Positions 46,143 through 55,258 of a DNA stretch of 64,000 nt are shown one piece after another. The position numbers and the translations under genes are program-made. Position 1 is the stretch's first letter. Each line of letters starts with the position of its first letter. The notes beneath the pieces were generated by a model. That model had not been told where the DNA came from. It saw only the letters and a list, made by a program, of their open reading frames with translations, and did no database searches. Origin of the DNA: Amycolatopsis nalaikhensis (lineage in GTDB: Bacteria > Actinomycetota > Actinomycetes > Mycobacteriales > Pseudonocardiaceae); contig NZ_CP127173.1 in assembly GCF_030264295.1 (NCBI RefSeq), positions 9,059,501 through 9,123,500 of the forward strand. Direction: 5' to 3'.

Positions 46143-48638
46143 CTACCGGACGCCGCCCGAAGCGCGCAGCTTCTGCGACTGCGCGGAGCGGGTACAGACC
46201 TCGCCGACGTCGACCGTCTGGCCGCGGTCGACGAACACGTCCGCCACGCCGACCAGCTTGCCGTTCGGCGTCGAGCAGGTCAGCTGGTAGGCCTCCTTCG
46301 TCCCGTACGTCGGCGGGGTCGGGGACGCGAACGACACGTCACCGGTCCAGTCGTCGACGGCGTTCGGGTCGGCCTGGTCGTAGTTGACCACCACGGCCGT
46401 GTAGTCGCCGGCCGGCGGGTCGAACAGCACCGCGTGCTCGGAAGTGGTGCCGCCGTTCGCCGACGAGCTGACCAAGTTGCCCGCCGAGTCGTAGACGAAC
46501 AGGTCCCAGTCGGTGGCGGTGTTCGCCCAGTTGATGTTGACGCTGAACTTCCCGTTGTCCACCTTCGGCAGGCCGTCGACGTGGAAGGTGAAGCTCTCCG
46601 CCGTCGCGTCCGCCGGGTAGTTCTGGTTGATGGCGGGGACACCCGGCGGGTTGGCGACCGCGAAGCCCTGCTGCGCCGGGCCCTGCGGGTCGCGCCCGTA
46701 CCGGCCGGCCACGTACGGCCGGGTCGACGGGTTGACCGACCAGGCGAACCGGCCGCCGGTCGAGGTGAGCTTCGAGTTCAGGTCGTCGGTGACGTAGATC
46801 GGCGGCATGGTGGAGCCGTCGGGCTGGATCACCGGCGACGTCGGCGTCTGGAACGTCTTGTGCAGCTTGAGCTGGTAGCCCTTCGGCGCCGAGCCGATCA
46901 GCGTCGAGTGCTGCTGCGGGTCGGCCGCGTTGCCCAGCATGTCCAGGAACGCCTGGCGGTTGCCGCCCTTGCCGGCGCCGGCCGCGGGGGCCAGGCCCTC
47001 GTACTCGGCGACGACGCTGTCGGCGTAGGGGCCGTGGAAGCCGTTGCCGCCGACCTCGATGGTGAAGCCCCAGCCACCGGTGGCCCAGTACGACCAGTCT
47101 TCGGTGGTGCCGGTGGTGTCGTAGAGCGCCCAGCTCGGCTCGCTCGTGTAGCCGTTGCGCGAGGCCAGCTTGTCGCCGAGGGCCTTGTAGGCCGGCTCCT
47201 CCAGCGGCGGGCGGACGTCGGCCACGCCCGGCGGGCGCAGCACCAGCGCGGCGACGGTGTGCATCGTCAGCAGGTTGGTCACCTGGCGCGAGGACACGAT
47301 CGAGCGCACGTTGCGCACCTCGGGCTCGCTGAACGGCGCGGACCCGCGGAAGGTGTCACCGCTCCAGGACAGCTCGGCGCCGTTGCCGCCCCAGAAGCCC
47401 GCGTAGTTGCGGTTGGGGTCGGTGCCGCGGACGCGCCCGCCCGGGTTCGCCTTGCACACGCCGGTCGCGTACTGCGGCGGCGAGTCGTTGACGTTGCAGT
47501 TCTTGCGCTTCATCTCGTAGTCGAAGCGCGTGAAGTCGCCCTTGGGCTCGGCCTCGCGGGAGATCTCGAAGCCGTCCGGGTTGATGATCGGCACGACGAT
47601 GTTGCGCGTCTTGCCGACCATGCCGCGGATCGCCGCGTCGTGCGCGTAGCCGTTGACCAGCTCGTACGCCCATTCCATGACGTGCTCGCCGGCCGGCCAC
47701 TCCCGCGCGTGGTGCACGCCCATGGTGAAGTTCACCGGCTTGCCGTCGGTGATGTTCTTGACGTCGGTGGCGATTTCGACGCCGACGACGTCGCGGCCTT
47801 CCCACGTCGACTCCGGCATGGTGAACGCCGAGACCAGGCCCGGGTTCTTGCGGGCCAGCTCCTTGAGCTCGTAGTTGTAGTCGTAGAGGTGCCGGTAGCT
47901 GGTGCGCCCGGACGGCAGCGCCGAGGCGGCGGTCGCGGCGGCGTACTGGCGGTCGGTCTTCGCGTCCCGCACCGACTTCGCCGACAGGTCGGCTTCGATC
48001 ACCTTCGACTTGAAACCGCTGTCTTTCAGCGTCTTGCGGTCGGCGTCGTCGGCCAGCACGACCTCGACGCCGGTCGCGTCGCCCTTCTCGGTGACGTCGA
48101 GGCCGAGCGCGGTCAGCTTGTTCTTGTCGGCACGCGTCGGCGTCTCGACGCGGACGAGCTCCGCCCGCGACGGCGCCGCGGCGGTGCCGGTCGGCGTGCC
48201 CTGCGGCGTCAGCGCCAGGAAGTCGACGCCGAGCTGGACCCGGTCGGCCGAGCCGCCGTAGCGGCAGCCCTGGACGACGAGTTCCTGACCCTTCTTCACG
48301 AAACTCTCGGCGAGTTCGTGGGAGCGCAACGCGGTGGAGGCGGCGACCACGGCACCGGTCGCCTTGTCGAAGACGGCGACGTCCCAGTCGCCCTCGGTGG
48401 CCGTCGCGGCCTTCAGCCGGGCCTGGACCAGACCGTCCACGGTGGACGTCAGCTCGCGGCGGTCGGTGCCCGCGGTGCCCTTGGGCAGCACTTTCGCGAA
48501 GCAGGAGCGCGGTACCGACTTGTCGGCGCGCAGGATGTTCTGCGCCGCGACCGCGGTACCGGTCGGTAGCGCGACGAACGTTCCGGCCAGTGCCACGGCC
48601 GAAGCCAGCAGCACCAGTCGTCTTGGTGAATTCCCCAC
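46143..48638 (-). CDS. Secreted M14-family zinc carboxypeptidase with C-terminal beta domain
   Basis: An 831-residue secreted protein with a signal peptide of about 32 residues (cleavage near AVAA). The GTG at 48638 has GGAGG 9 bp upstream. The M14 domain lies at about 245-560: zinc ligands in VHHAREWPAGE (HxxE), a distal His in LTMHTVAALV, and the catalytic Glu in FTIEVGGNG. NPDGFEISR and the GTDPNRNY substrate-binding region are intact. After about 650 a P-domain/pre-peptidase-type beta domain follows (WANTATDWDLFVYDSAGNLV). It would trim C-terminal residues from external peptides. Longer than most relatives because of the extra N-terminal region. Confidence 0.9.
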   Translation of the reverse strand: MGNSPRRLVLLASAVALAGTFVALPTGTAVAAQNILRADKSVPRSCFAKVLPKGTAGTDRRELTSTVDGLVQARLKAATATEGDWDVAVFDKATGAVVAASTALRSHELAESFVKKGQELVVQGCRYGGSADRVQLGVDFLALTPQGTPTGTAAAPSRAELVRVETPTRADKNKLTALGLDVTEKGDATGVEVVLADDADRKTLKDSGFKSKVIEADLSAKSVRDAKTDRQYAAATAASALPSGRTSYRHLYDYNYELKELARKNPGLVSAFTMPESTWEGRDVVGVEIATDVKNITDGKPVNFTMGVHHAREWPAGEHVMEWAYELVNGYAHDAAIRGMVGKTRNIVVPIINPDGFEISREAEPKGDFTRFDYEMKRKNCNVNDSPPQYATGVCKANPGGRVRGTDPNRNYAGFWGGNGAELSWSGDTFRGSAPFSEPEVRNVRSIVSSRQVTNLLTMHTVAALVLRPPGVADVRPPLEEPAYKALGDKLASRNGYTSEPSWALYDTTGTTEDWSYWATGGWGFTIEVGGNGFHGPYADSVVAEYEGLAPAAGAGKGGNRQAFLDMLGNAADPQQHSTLIGSAPKGYQLKLHKTFQTPTSPVIQPDGSTMPPIYVTDDLNSKLTSTGGRFAWSVNPSTRPYVAGRYGRDPQGPAQQGFAVANPPGVPAINQNYPADATAESFTFHVDGLPKVDNGKFSVNINWANTATDWDLFVYDSAGNLVSSSANGGTTSEHAVLFDPPAGDYTAVVVNYDQADPNAVDDWTGDVSFASPTPPTYGTKEAYQLTCSTPNGKLVGVADVFVDRGQTVDVGEVCTRSAQSQKLRASGGVR

Positions 48639-48813
48639 AGGAATGGACCTCCTTGACCGAGGCCGGCACCACGGACGTACCGGTAGCGAGTGACCATAAT
48701 GGAGGAAATCCGGCTGCGGTAACCGCCGTAAGTCGTACAGCCCGACCGCCTTCCGGCTGCCCGGACGGCCCTTTTCACCGGGAGTTCAACCGCCGGTCGG
48801 CTACTGTCGGAAC

Positions 48814-49473
48814 ATGGTCACGGTCCCCGCGCGACGGGTCTCGGTCGCGGTCTCCCTGACGGGTCTCGCCGCGCTGGTCCTCGGCGCCGCCCTGGTGCTG
48901 TTGCTACAGGTCATCCCGCCGACCGACGAGATCAGCGCGACCCGCCGCACGATCAGCGAGTACGGGCTGTCCGACCACAAGTGGGTGTTCGACCTCGCCG
49001 TGGTCCTGGTCGCGCTCGGCTCGGCCGCCGGGCTCGCGGTGCTCGGGCGGCAGCGGCGGCTGCCGGTGCCCGCGGCGATCCTGGGTACATTGTGGACGGT
49101 CGGGCTGCTGGTCATCGTGGCTTTCCCCAAGCCGGACTGGGCGACGGTGTCCCGCGCGGACTTCGGCGGCACGCTGCACCGGATCGCGAGCGTGGTGGCG
49201 TTCGTGGCGCTCCCGCTGGCGGTAATGGTCGCGGCGCGCACGGCGTTCCCCGGCTCCCCCGGCCGCCGCTGGCTGGCCACGCTGCTGGCGATCGCGTCGC
49301 TGGGCTGGTTCGCGGTGATCCTGGGCGCGGTCGTGGTCGCGGCCGTCGACGGCGGCCGCTGGTGGACGCTCATCCCGCTGGGCCTGGTGGAACGCGGGAT
49401 GGCGCTCACCGAGCTGGTCGCGCTGGGCGTCCTGCTTGCCCCGCACGGCGAACGGCGGCCCGCGCTCGGCTAG
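48814..49473 (+). CDS. DUF998-like membrane protein
   Basis: A 219-residue membrane protein with six predicted helices. The segment TRRTISEYGLSDHKWVFDLAVVLVALGSAAGL and the FGGTLHRIASVVAFVALPLAVMVAA helix match the pattern of the DUF998 family (conserved acidic/His residues at helix ends). No enzymatic or transport role is established. It stands alone between the carboxypeptidase promoter region and a secreted protein gene. Confidence 0.75.
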   Translation: MVTVPARRVSVAVSLTGLAALVLGAALVLLLQVIPPTDEISATRRTISEYGLSDHKWVFDLAVVLVALGSAAGLAVLGRQRRLPVPAAILGTLWTVGLLVIVAFPKPDWATVSRADFGGTLHRIASVVAFVALPLAVMVAARTAFPGSPGRRWLATLLAIASLGWFAVILGAVVVAAVDGGRWWTLIPLGLVERGMALTELVALGVLLAPHGERRPALG

Positions 49474-49561
49474 GCCGAACGGGTACTCCCCCGCCGCCGG
49501 CTCAACCCGCCGCGGCCGCCGGACGTGCAGCGGGCGTTCAGCGACACAAGGGGGAGATCGC

Positions 49562-50554
49562 ATGTTCCGACGTGCCGCCGCGCTCGCGGCGCTCACCTTC
49601 GGCACCGTCCTCACGGCCCCGGCCGCCCACGCGGCCGAACCGTGCACCTGGACGGTGCAGAAGGTTCCGACACCCGGCGGGTTCGAGGCCCGCTACACCA
49701 GGGTCGAAGGCACCGACAGCCACGGGGGCTACTCGGGCACGGTCACCGACCTGAGCGTCAACATGGCCCGGGTGGTGCTCTGGACGGACGGGCAGCCGCG
49801 GATCCCGGCCGCGCTCGCGAACTTCGTCTACCCCTCCGTGGCCGACGAGAACTCGGCCGGGACGGTCCTGCTGTCCGGCAGCCTGCCCTCGACCGACTTC
49901 GGCGTCTACCTCTTCGCCGACGGCCACCGCGGGCCCGGCACGCTCACCCGCCTGCCCACCCCGGACGGCTACCGGGTCGAGTCGGCCGTCGCGCTCAACG
50001 AACGCGGCGACGTCCTCGCGAGCGGCAGCGCCACCGCGGACGGCCACCCGGTGAGCATCCTCTGGTCCACCTTCGCGGCCGGGCCGCTCGTGATCGACAC
50101 CCCGGCCGGGTCCGGCATCGACCTCGACGACGACGGCACCGTGCTGCTCGCCCCGCGCGACGGCAAGCCCGGCTCGTTGTGGCGCCACGGGCAGGTCATC
50201 CCGCTGACCGGCGAGGATCACTTCCTGCTCCTGCGCGCGATCCGGAACGGCGTCGTGGTCGGCACCGCGGTCGACGCGTGGCCGGCCTCGCGCGCCCTCG
50301 CCTGGCACGGCCCGGACGACCCGCGGCCGCTCGAGCGGGGTGGCACGGCCGAGGCGGTGAACGCGCACGGGCTCATCGCGGGCAGCCTGACCGACCTCAC
50401 CGGCCTGCCCGCCGTCTGGCAGGACACCGAACTGCTGGGCGCGCTGCCGGTGCCCGACGGGGTCGACGCGGACTTGTTCGTGGTCGGCGACGACGGCGTC
50501 GTCTACGGCACCACCGGCAGCGACTACGGCCCGCTGCGCTGGAGCTGCGGCTGA
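49562..50554 (+). CDS. Secreted protein with HAF-like repeats
   Basis: A 330-residue protein with a signal peptide of about 22 residues (PAAHAAEP). GGGGGAGA precedes the ATG at 49562. The mature part has repeating blocks of the form ALNERGDVLASGSA / IDLDDDGTVLLAPRD / AVNAHGLIAGSLTD / VVGDDGVVYGTT, resembling HAF-type repeats that build a beta-propeller-like fold. Cys residues lie near each end of the mature protein. Function unknown. The converging SnoaL-like gene ends 4 bp downstream. Confidence 0.75.
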   Translation: MFRRAAALAALTFGTVLTAPAAHAAEPCTWTVQKVPTPGGFEARYTRVEGTDSHGGYSGTVTDLSVNMARVVLWTDGQPRIPAALANFVYPSVADENSAGTVLLSGSLPSTDFGVYLFADGHRGPGTLTRLPTPDGYRVESAVALNERGDVLASGSATADGHPVSILWSTFAAGPLVIDTPAGSGIDLDDDGTVLLAPRDGKPGSLWRHGQVIPLTGEDHFLLLRAIRNGVVVGTAVDAWPASRALAWHGPDDPRPLERGGTAEAVNAHGLIAGSLTDLTGLPAVWQDTELLGALPVPDGVDADLFVVGDDGVVYGTTGSDYGPLRWSCG

Positions 50555-50558
50555 CGGC

Positions 50559-51110
50559 TCACCCGAGGTCCGGCTCCGCGGTGTCGAGCAGCCGCGGATC
50601 CGGCGCCTCGCCGGACATGGCCAGCAGCCCGCGCACGAGCTTGACCAGCAGCGGCCAGTTCTTCGGGTTCCGCTTGTCCACCCCGCCGGCCAGCTGCTTG
50701 AGCATCGTGAGCGTGTCGAAGTAGATCCGCTCGCACACCAGGTTCTCGTCGGTGTCGAAGAGGAAGTACGCCGTCATCCGCACGCGGAAGCGGGACCCGG
50801 TGGCCGGGATCTTCCCGAACGGCCCGAGGTGCGTGCCCAGCAACCAGAACTCGGCGATGACGGCGTCGGCGCTGTGCCGCAGCGCGATCAGCTCGTGGTG
50901 CTGGTCGGGGAACGCGACGCGCGTGTCGTGGTAGTAGCCGCGGACCGCGTGGTCGCCGTCGTGCACGGTCATCGTCGCGACCAGCTCGTAGTGCGGGTGC
51001 GGGAACGTCGACAGCGTCGAGTCCCAGTCCTGGGCGACCTCGTCGCGGAAGTGGTCGAGCACCAGCTGCTGCCGGGCCTCGAGGACCGCAGTGGAGGGCA
51101 GTTCGCGCAC
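50559..51110 (-). CDS. SnoaL/NTF2-fold protein divergent from P450
   Basis: A 183-residue protein of the NTF2/SnoaL fold (YELVATMTVHDGDHAVRGYYHDTRVAFPDQHHELIALRHSADAVIAEFWLLGTHLG). The start is GTG 51110 with GGAG just upstream. It is divergent from a cytochrome P450 gene across 75 bp holding two matching operator-like repeats, so the two genes are likely co-regulated by the TetR downstream of the P450. The conserved His and Asp residues could line a pocket for a small hydrophobic compound. Reaction unknown. Confidence 0.78.
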   Translation of the reverse strand: MRELPSTAVLEARQQLVLDHFRDEVAQDWDSTLSTFPHPHYELVATMTVHDGDHAVRGYYHDTRVAFPDQHHELIALRHSADAVIAEFWLLGTHLGPFGKIPATGSRFRVRMTAYFLFDTDENLVCERIYFDTLTMLKQLAGGVDKRNPKNWPLLVKLVRGLLAMSGEAPDPRLLDTAEPDLG

Positions 51111-51125
51111 GGCGGGCTCCTTTAT

Positions 51126-51163
51126 CTACAGCGTAGGTATTCGACGATAACCTACACTGTAGG
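51126..51163. promoter_or_regulatory. Pair of operator-like repeats in the SnoaL-P450 divergent region
   Basis: CCTACACTGTAGG (51151-51163) is a perfect palindrome around a central C, and CTACAGCGTAG (51126-51136) is a close copy in inverted orientation; both derive from ACCTACRCTGTAG. Their centres are 26 bp apart between the two start codons. The TetR gene co-transcribed with the P450 is the obvious binder. Confidence 0.68.
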
Positions 51164-51185
51164 CACGCCGAAGGAAGGGGACGCC

Positions 51186-52484
51186 GTGCTCGAAGGAGCC
51201 CTGGCCCGCGCGAAACCGGTGATCAGGTGGAGCCTGGGCCACGCACTCCCCCGGACCGTGCTGCGCCGCGAGGCCCGGCGCGGCGACCTGCAGGGCCGGA
51301 TGGTCGTCGCGGCCGCCGAAGGCCGGGACCTGACCGCCATGTTCGAGGAGGTCCGCGCGAACGGCCCGCTCGCCCGCACCCGGTTCGGCTGGATGACCAC
51401 GACGCACGCCGCGGTCCGGGAAGTGCTCGCCAGCGACGACTTCCGCGTCGGCGTGATCGGCGCCGACGGCTCCCCGCTGGGCAGGCTCGTCGAATGGTCG
51501 GCGGGCGAGCACCTGCACCCGGTGCGCCCGCCGTCGCTGCTGGCGGTCAACCCGCCCGAGCACACGCGCTACCGCAAGCTCGTCACCGGCGTGTTCACCG
51601 CGCGCGCCGTCGAGCAGCTGCGCGGCCGGGTCCAGGAGATCGCGGACGGCCTGCTCGACGCGCTCGAGCCGGGCGGCGAGACCGACCTCGTCGAGTCCTA
51701 CTGCGGCCTGCTGCCGGTCACCGTCATCAGCGAGATCCTCGGCGTCCCGCCCGCGGACCTCGGCAAGGTCCTGTCCCTGGGCGCGGCGGCCGCGCCGAGC
51801 CTCGACCTCGGCCTGGGCTGGCGCGCGTTCCGCGACGTCGAGACCGCGCTCGCGGAGTTCGACACGTGGCTCGGCGAGCACCTCGACCACCTGCGCCGCC
51901 ACCCCGGCGACGACCTGTTCAGCAAGCTCGTCGCGGCCAGGGACGACGGCGTCGGGCTCACCGAAGCCGAGCTGAAGGCCACCGCGGGCCTGGTGCTGGC
52001 GGCCGGGTTCGAGACGACGGTCAACCTGCTCGGCAGCGGCATCGCCCTGCTGACGCGCCACCCGGAGCAGCTCGCCGTCCTGCGCGAGCAGCCGAAGCTG
52101 TGGGGCAACGCCGTCGAAGAGGTGCTGCGGCACGACCCGCCGGTGCTGCTGACCGGACGTCTGGCGACGCGCGACACCGAGGTCGCCGGGGTTCCGCTGC
52201 CCCGCGGCGCCCTGGTGACCACGATCCTGGCCGGCGCGAACCGCGACCCGGAGGTCTTCGCCGACCCGGCCACCTTCGACGTCACCCGCGCGGGTGCCCG
52301 GGACCACGTCTCGTTCGGGGCCGGGCGGCACCACTGCCTGGGCGCGTCGCTGGCCCGGATGGAGGGCGAGATCGGGTTGCGCTCGATCTTCGACCGGTTC
52401 CCCGGCCTGCGCCTGCTGCCCGGCAGCCGTCGCCGCCCGACCCGCATCCTGCGCGGCTACGAATACCTCCCGGCCGCCCTGTGA
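51186..52484 (+). CDS. Cytochrome P450
   Basis: A 432-residue soluble class I P450. The GTG at 51186 has AAGGAAGGGG 5 bp upstream. Cys384 in FGAGRHHCLG ligates haem, the I-helix oxygen-activation motif is AGFETT, and the ExxR of the K-helix is in EEVLRHDPP. It hydroxylates or otherwise oxidises an unknown substrate using external redox partners; no ferredoxin gene adjoins. The TetR gene downstream overlaps by 4 bp, and a SnoaL-like gene is divergent, together suggesting a small inducible xenobiotic or lipid oxidation unit. Confidence 0.92.
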   Translation: MLEGALARAKPVIRWSLGHALPRTVLRREARRGDLQGRMVVAAAEGRDLTAMFEEVRANGPLARTRFGWMTTTHAAVREVLASDDFRVGVIGADGSPLGRLVEWSAGEHLHPVRPPSLLAVNPPEHTRYRKLVTGVFTARAVEQLRGRVQEIADGLLDALEPGGETDLVESYCGLLPVTVISEILGVPPADLGKVLSLGAAAAPSLDLGLGWRAFRDVETALAEFDTWLGEHLDHLRRHPGDDLFSKLVAARDDGVGLTEAELKATAGLVLAAGFETTVNLLGSGIALLTRHPEQLAVLREQPKLWGNAVEEVLRHDPPVLLTGRLATRDTEVAGVPLPRGALVTTILAGANRDPEVFADPATFDVTRAGARDHVSFGAGRHHCLGASLARMEGEIGLRSIFDRFPGLRLLPGSRRRPTRILRGYEYLPAAL

Positions 52485-53134
52485 CCGCACCGCGTCGCCG
52501 TGGCCGTCCGCCGAAGGACGCGGACCCGCTTTCCCGGGACCGGATCCTGCGCGCGGCCCTCGACCTCGTCGACGAAGAGGGTTTGGACGCGGTCAGCATG
52601 CGGAAGCTCGCGCGCCGGCTCGACGTCGACCCGATGAGCCTCTACAACCACGTCGACGGCAAGGACGCGCTGCTCGACGGGATCGCGGAGGTGCTGCTGG
52701 CCGCGATCCCCGCGCCCTCGCCGGGCGCGGACCTGCGCACGACGATGGCCGCGCTGGCCCGCGACTTCCGTGCGGCGATGCTCGGCCACCCGCGCGCGGC
52801 GCCGCTCGTGCTCACCCGCCAGCTCGCGTCGCTGACCGCGCTCGCGCCCGTCGAGGCCGTGCTGGCGCCGCTGCTGGCCGCGGGCTACCCGCCGGAGCGG
52901 GCGGTGCACGGGCTGCGGGCCGTGCTGGCGTTCCTGATCGGCACGCTGATGCGCGAGGTCAACGCGGCCCCGACGTTCAGCGGCGCGGACCCCGAAGGCC
53001 ACCGCCGTCGCCTCGCCGACCTCGAGGCGTCGGGACTGCCCGCGGTCGTCACGGCGGCGCCGTACCTGGCCGTGTGCGACCACGAAGCGGAGTTCGAGTT
53101 CGGGCTGCGGATCCTGCTCGACGCGCTGGCGTGA
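52481..53134 (+). CDS. TetR-family regulator of the P450/SnoaL unit
   Basis: A 217-residue TetR protein. The GTG at 52481 overlaps the P450 stop (GTGA). The helix-turn-helix is ILRAALDLVDEEGLDAVSMRKLARRLDVDPMSLYNHVDGKDALLDGI, and the C-terminal ligand domain belongs to the large TetR_C group of tetracycline-repressor-like proteins (ERAVHGLRAVLAFLIGTLMREV). It likely represses the P450 and SnoaL genes through the ACCTACRCTGTAG sites. Converges on the alarmone synthetase gene with a 1-bp gap. Confidence 0.88.
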   Translation: MTAPRRRGRPPKDADPLSRDRILRAALDLVDEEGLDAVSMRKLARRLDVDPMSLYNHVDGKDALLDGIAEVLLAAIPAPSPGADLRTTMAALARDFRAAMLGHPRAAPLVLTRQLASLTALAPVEAVLAPLLAAGYPPERAVHGLRAVLAFLIGTLMREVNAAPTFSGADPEGHRRRLADLEASGLPAVVTAAPYLAVCDHEAEFEFGLRILLDALA

Positions 53135-53135
53135 G

Positions 53136-53782
53136 TCAGCGGAGGCGTTCGTGCAGGGCGGCCATGCGGGCGTCGAGGTCGGCCGCGGTCCGGGCCGCGG
53201 CGGCGGCTCGCCCGCGAAGTCCGACGGCACGCTGTCGGCGTACTTGTACGACAGCTTGTGCTCCACCGCGGCCCAGAAGTCCATCGCGATGGTGCGCAGC
53301 TGCACCTCGACCTTGACCTTCTCGACGCGGTCGGACAGGAACACCGGGATGCGGACGATCAGGTGCAGGCTGCGGTAGCCGTTCGCCTTGGGCTGAGTGA
53401 TGTAGTCCTTGGTGCGCAACAGTTCGACGTCGTCCTGCGCGGTGAGCATCCGGGCGACCTCGTAGACGTCCGAGACGAACGGGCAGACCACCCGGATGCC
53501 GGCGATGTCGTCGAGCGCGCCGGCGGCGGAGACCCAGTCACCGCCGAGCCCGCGGCGGCGCACCTTCTCCTTGATGGCTTCCGGCCGCTTCACCCGGCTC
53601 GTGATGTGCTCGATCGGGTCGTGCCGGTGGACGAAGTCGAATTCCTCGCTGAGGATGCGCAGCTTCGTCATCAGCTCTTCGATGGCGAACTTGTACATCA
53701 GGAGGAACCGCGGGAGCTGCCCGGCGACGGCGAGCTCGTCGGCCGCCTCCCGCAGGTCCTCGGCGGCCGGATCGGTGGTCAC
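53136..53782 (-). pseudogene. Small alarmone (p)ppGpp synthetase with frameshifted C-terminus
   Basis: From GTG 53782 the frame encodes a RelQ-like small alarmone synthetase: RVKRPEAIKEKV, DDIAGIRVVCPF, KANGYRSLHLIV, EVQLRTIAMDFWAAVEHKLSYKY. These cover the synthetase domain, which transfers pyrophosphate from ATP to GDP or GTP. After DSVPSDFAGE (about 53210) the expected tail, AARTAADLDARMAALHERLR and stop at 53136, lies in another frame. One base appears lost in the GGC repeat at 53201-53207. As written the frame runs on to 52457, antisense to tetR, with about 250 aberrant residues. The catalytic domain is intact, so activity may persist. Confidence 0.75.
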
Positions 53783-53927
53783 TGAAGCCTCGTGCTGTCG
53801 TCGGTCGGGTGGCTCGCACCAGATTACTGCGCGCCACCCCGTCAACGATCAGCGACGGGCCGGAGTTCCCGCCGGTCACCGGTTCGGGTGCGGCCCGGGC
53901 CCGTCGTCCGGGCCCGGGCCGCTGGGG

Positions 53928-55193
53928 TCAGCCGACCTTTTCGATCTTCGCGTTGCGGACGAGCTGCTTGCCCTGCTCGCGGATCTGCGCGAAAGCCGCG
54001 TTGTTCAGTAGTGCGCAGCTGCCGGAGGCCGAGGTCACCGGGACCGTGACGGACTTCTCGTTGTCCAGGTTGGTGATTTTGAGCATCGTGCCGACGGGGA
54101 ACTCGTCGCTTGAGGCCGCTGGGGCGCCGTTTTCGCCCGAGAGGGTGACGGTTTCGCCCGGGCAGACCACTTCGGCCGTGGCGTTTCCGGCCTGGCCGGT
54201 GGATTCGGCGACGCATTTCGCCGCGATGGCGGCGGCTTCGTCGGCCTTGGCGTTCTGCTGGGCGTTCTGGTCGGCCATGCCCTGGTCGGCGCTGCCGTTC
54301 TGCTCGGCGGCCATGCCGTGGTCGGCGGCGGGATCGGCGGCTTGCCCGGCCTGGGCGACGCAGCTCAAGATCGCCGCGCAGTCCTGGGCGGCGACGTTCT
54401 GGTCTGCCTTGCCCTGCTGTTCGGCCTTGCCCTGCGCTGCCTTTCCGTTCTGGTCGGCCATGTTCTGCTGGGCGGCCATGCCGTTCTGCTTGGCCATCCC
54501 CTGCTGATCGGCCATGCCCTGCTGGCCCGCCATGCCGTTCTGGTCGGCCTCGGCTTGCTTCTTGTCCTTGCCGTTCTGCTCGGCTATGCCCTGGTCGGCC
54601 ATGCCGTTCGCGTCCGTGGCCGCGGCCGCTTGGGCCACACACTCCTCAACCACCTGGCAGGCCTGCGCCGCCGCCTGGTCGGCCGCGTCGGCTTCTTCGG
54701 CGGCGGCTGCCTCGTTCTGCTTGGCCTTGCCGTTCTGCTTGGCTTTGCCGTTCCCCTTCGCCATACCCTGGTCGGCGCCGTTCTCCCCGGCCGCCGCCTG
54801 GTCTTCGGCTTTCGCCTTGCCACCGGCCGCCTTGTCCTCGGCCGCCACCTCACCAGCCTTGGCCGCCGCCGCGCATTCGGCCGCCGCCGCGTTCGCCGCC
54901 ACCTTTGCTTCGCAGCCCGCCGCCTCGCGGCGTTGCTCGAGCTGGTCCACCACCGCCTGGCGGTTGGCTATCCGGGCTTTCGACTGCGCGTCCGGTGCCG
55001 CCTGCTGGCCCGCGATGAACGTCAAGTTGTTCCGCAGCGCCGTGTCCAGGCCGCCGCAGCTCTCCGTGGCCGCGTTGCTCGCCGGGCTGCTCAGTGCGAT
55101 CGCCGTCGCGGTCGCCCCCGCGACTCCCAGCAGCGCGGCGAGCCCGATCGTCGCCTTCTTGCGGTGTCGTCCGGTCGTGCGCACGTGGGGCAT
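53928..55193 (-). CDS. Secreted Ala/Gln/Met-rich repeat protein with barrel-like C-terminal domain
   Basis: A 421-residue protein. A basic N-terminus and signal segment end near ASNAA (about residue 42). Residues about 100-330 are low-complexity, rich in Ala, Gln, Asn, Gly, Met, Lys and Asp, with six-residue repeats such as DQQGMA and KQNGMA. Cys pairs recur in two similar blocks (ACQVVEECVAQAA and DCAAILSCVAQAG). The last 85 residues (PVGTMLKITNLDNEKSVTVPV) resemble the double-psi beta-barrel of RlpA/expansin-like proteins, though the catalytic Asp is not evident. Likely external and envelope-associated. No family recognised for the whole protein. Confidence 0.72.
   Translation of the reverse strand: MPHVRTTGRHRKKATIGLAALLGVAGATATAIALSSPASNAATESCGGLDTALRNNLTFIAGQQAAPDAQSKARIANRQAVVDQLEQRREAAGCEAKVAANAAAAECAAAAKAGEVAAEDKAAGGKAKAEDQAAAGENGADQGMAKGNGKAKQNGKAKQNEAAAAEEADAADQAAAQACQVVEECVAQAAAATDANGMADQGIAEQNGKDKKQAEADQNGMAGQQGMADQQGMAKQNGMAAQQNMADQNGKAAQGKAEQQGKADQNVAAQDCAAILSCVAQAGQAADPAADHGMAAEQNGSADQGMADQNAQQNAKADEAAAIAAKCVAESTGQAGNATAEVVCPGETVTLSGENGAPAASSDEFPVGTMLKITNLDNEKSVTVPVTSASGSCALLNNAAFAQIREQGKQLVRNAKIEKVG
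54445..54552 (-). repeat. Six 18-bp tandem repeats inside the secreted repeat protein
   Basis: Six consecutive 18-bp units (54445, 54463, 54481, 54499, 54517, 54535) of the form CCGTTCTGGTCGGCCATG encode six-residue repeats such as DQNGMA on the minus strand. Units differ at a few positions, mostly in codons 2-4. Period and in-frame spacing suggest growth by unequal exchange; copy number may vary between strains. Confidence 0.8.
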
Positions 55194-55258
55194 CAGCCCC
55201 TCCTCTCAGGTCGCCACCTCATCAGGGCACACGGCGGCGGGACCCGAGTGGTTCACCC

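Noticed and set aside
54250..54790. CRISPR-like array suggested by regular repeats
   Set aside because: Repeats are 18 bp, directly adjacent with no spacers, in frame, and encode a protein repeat.
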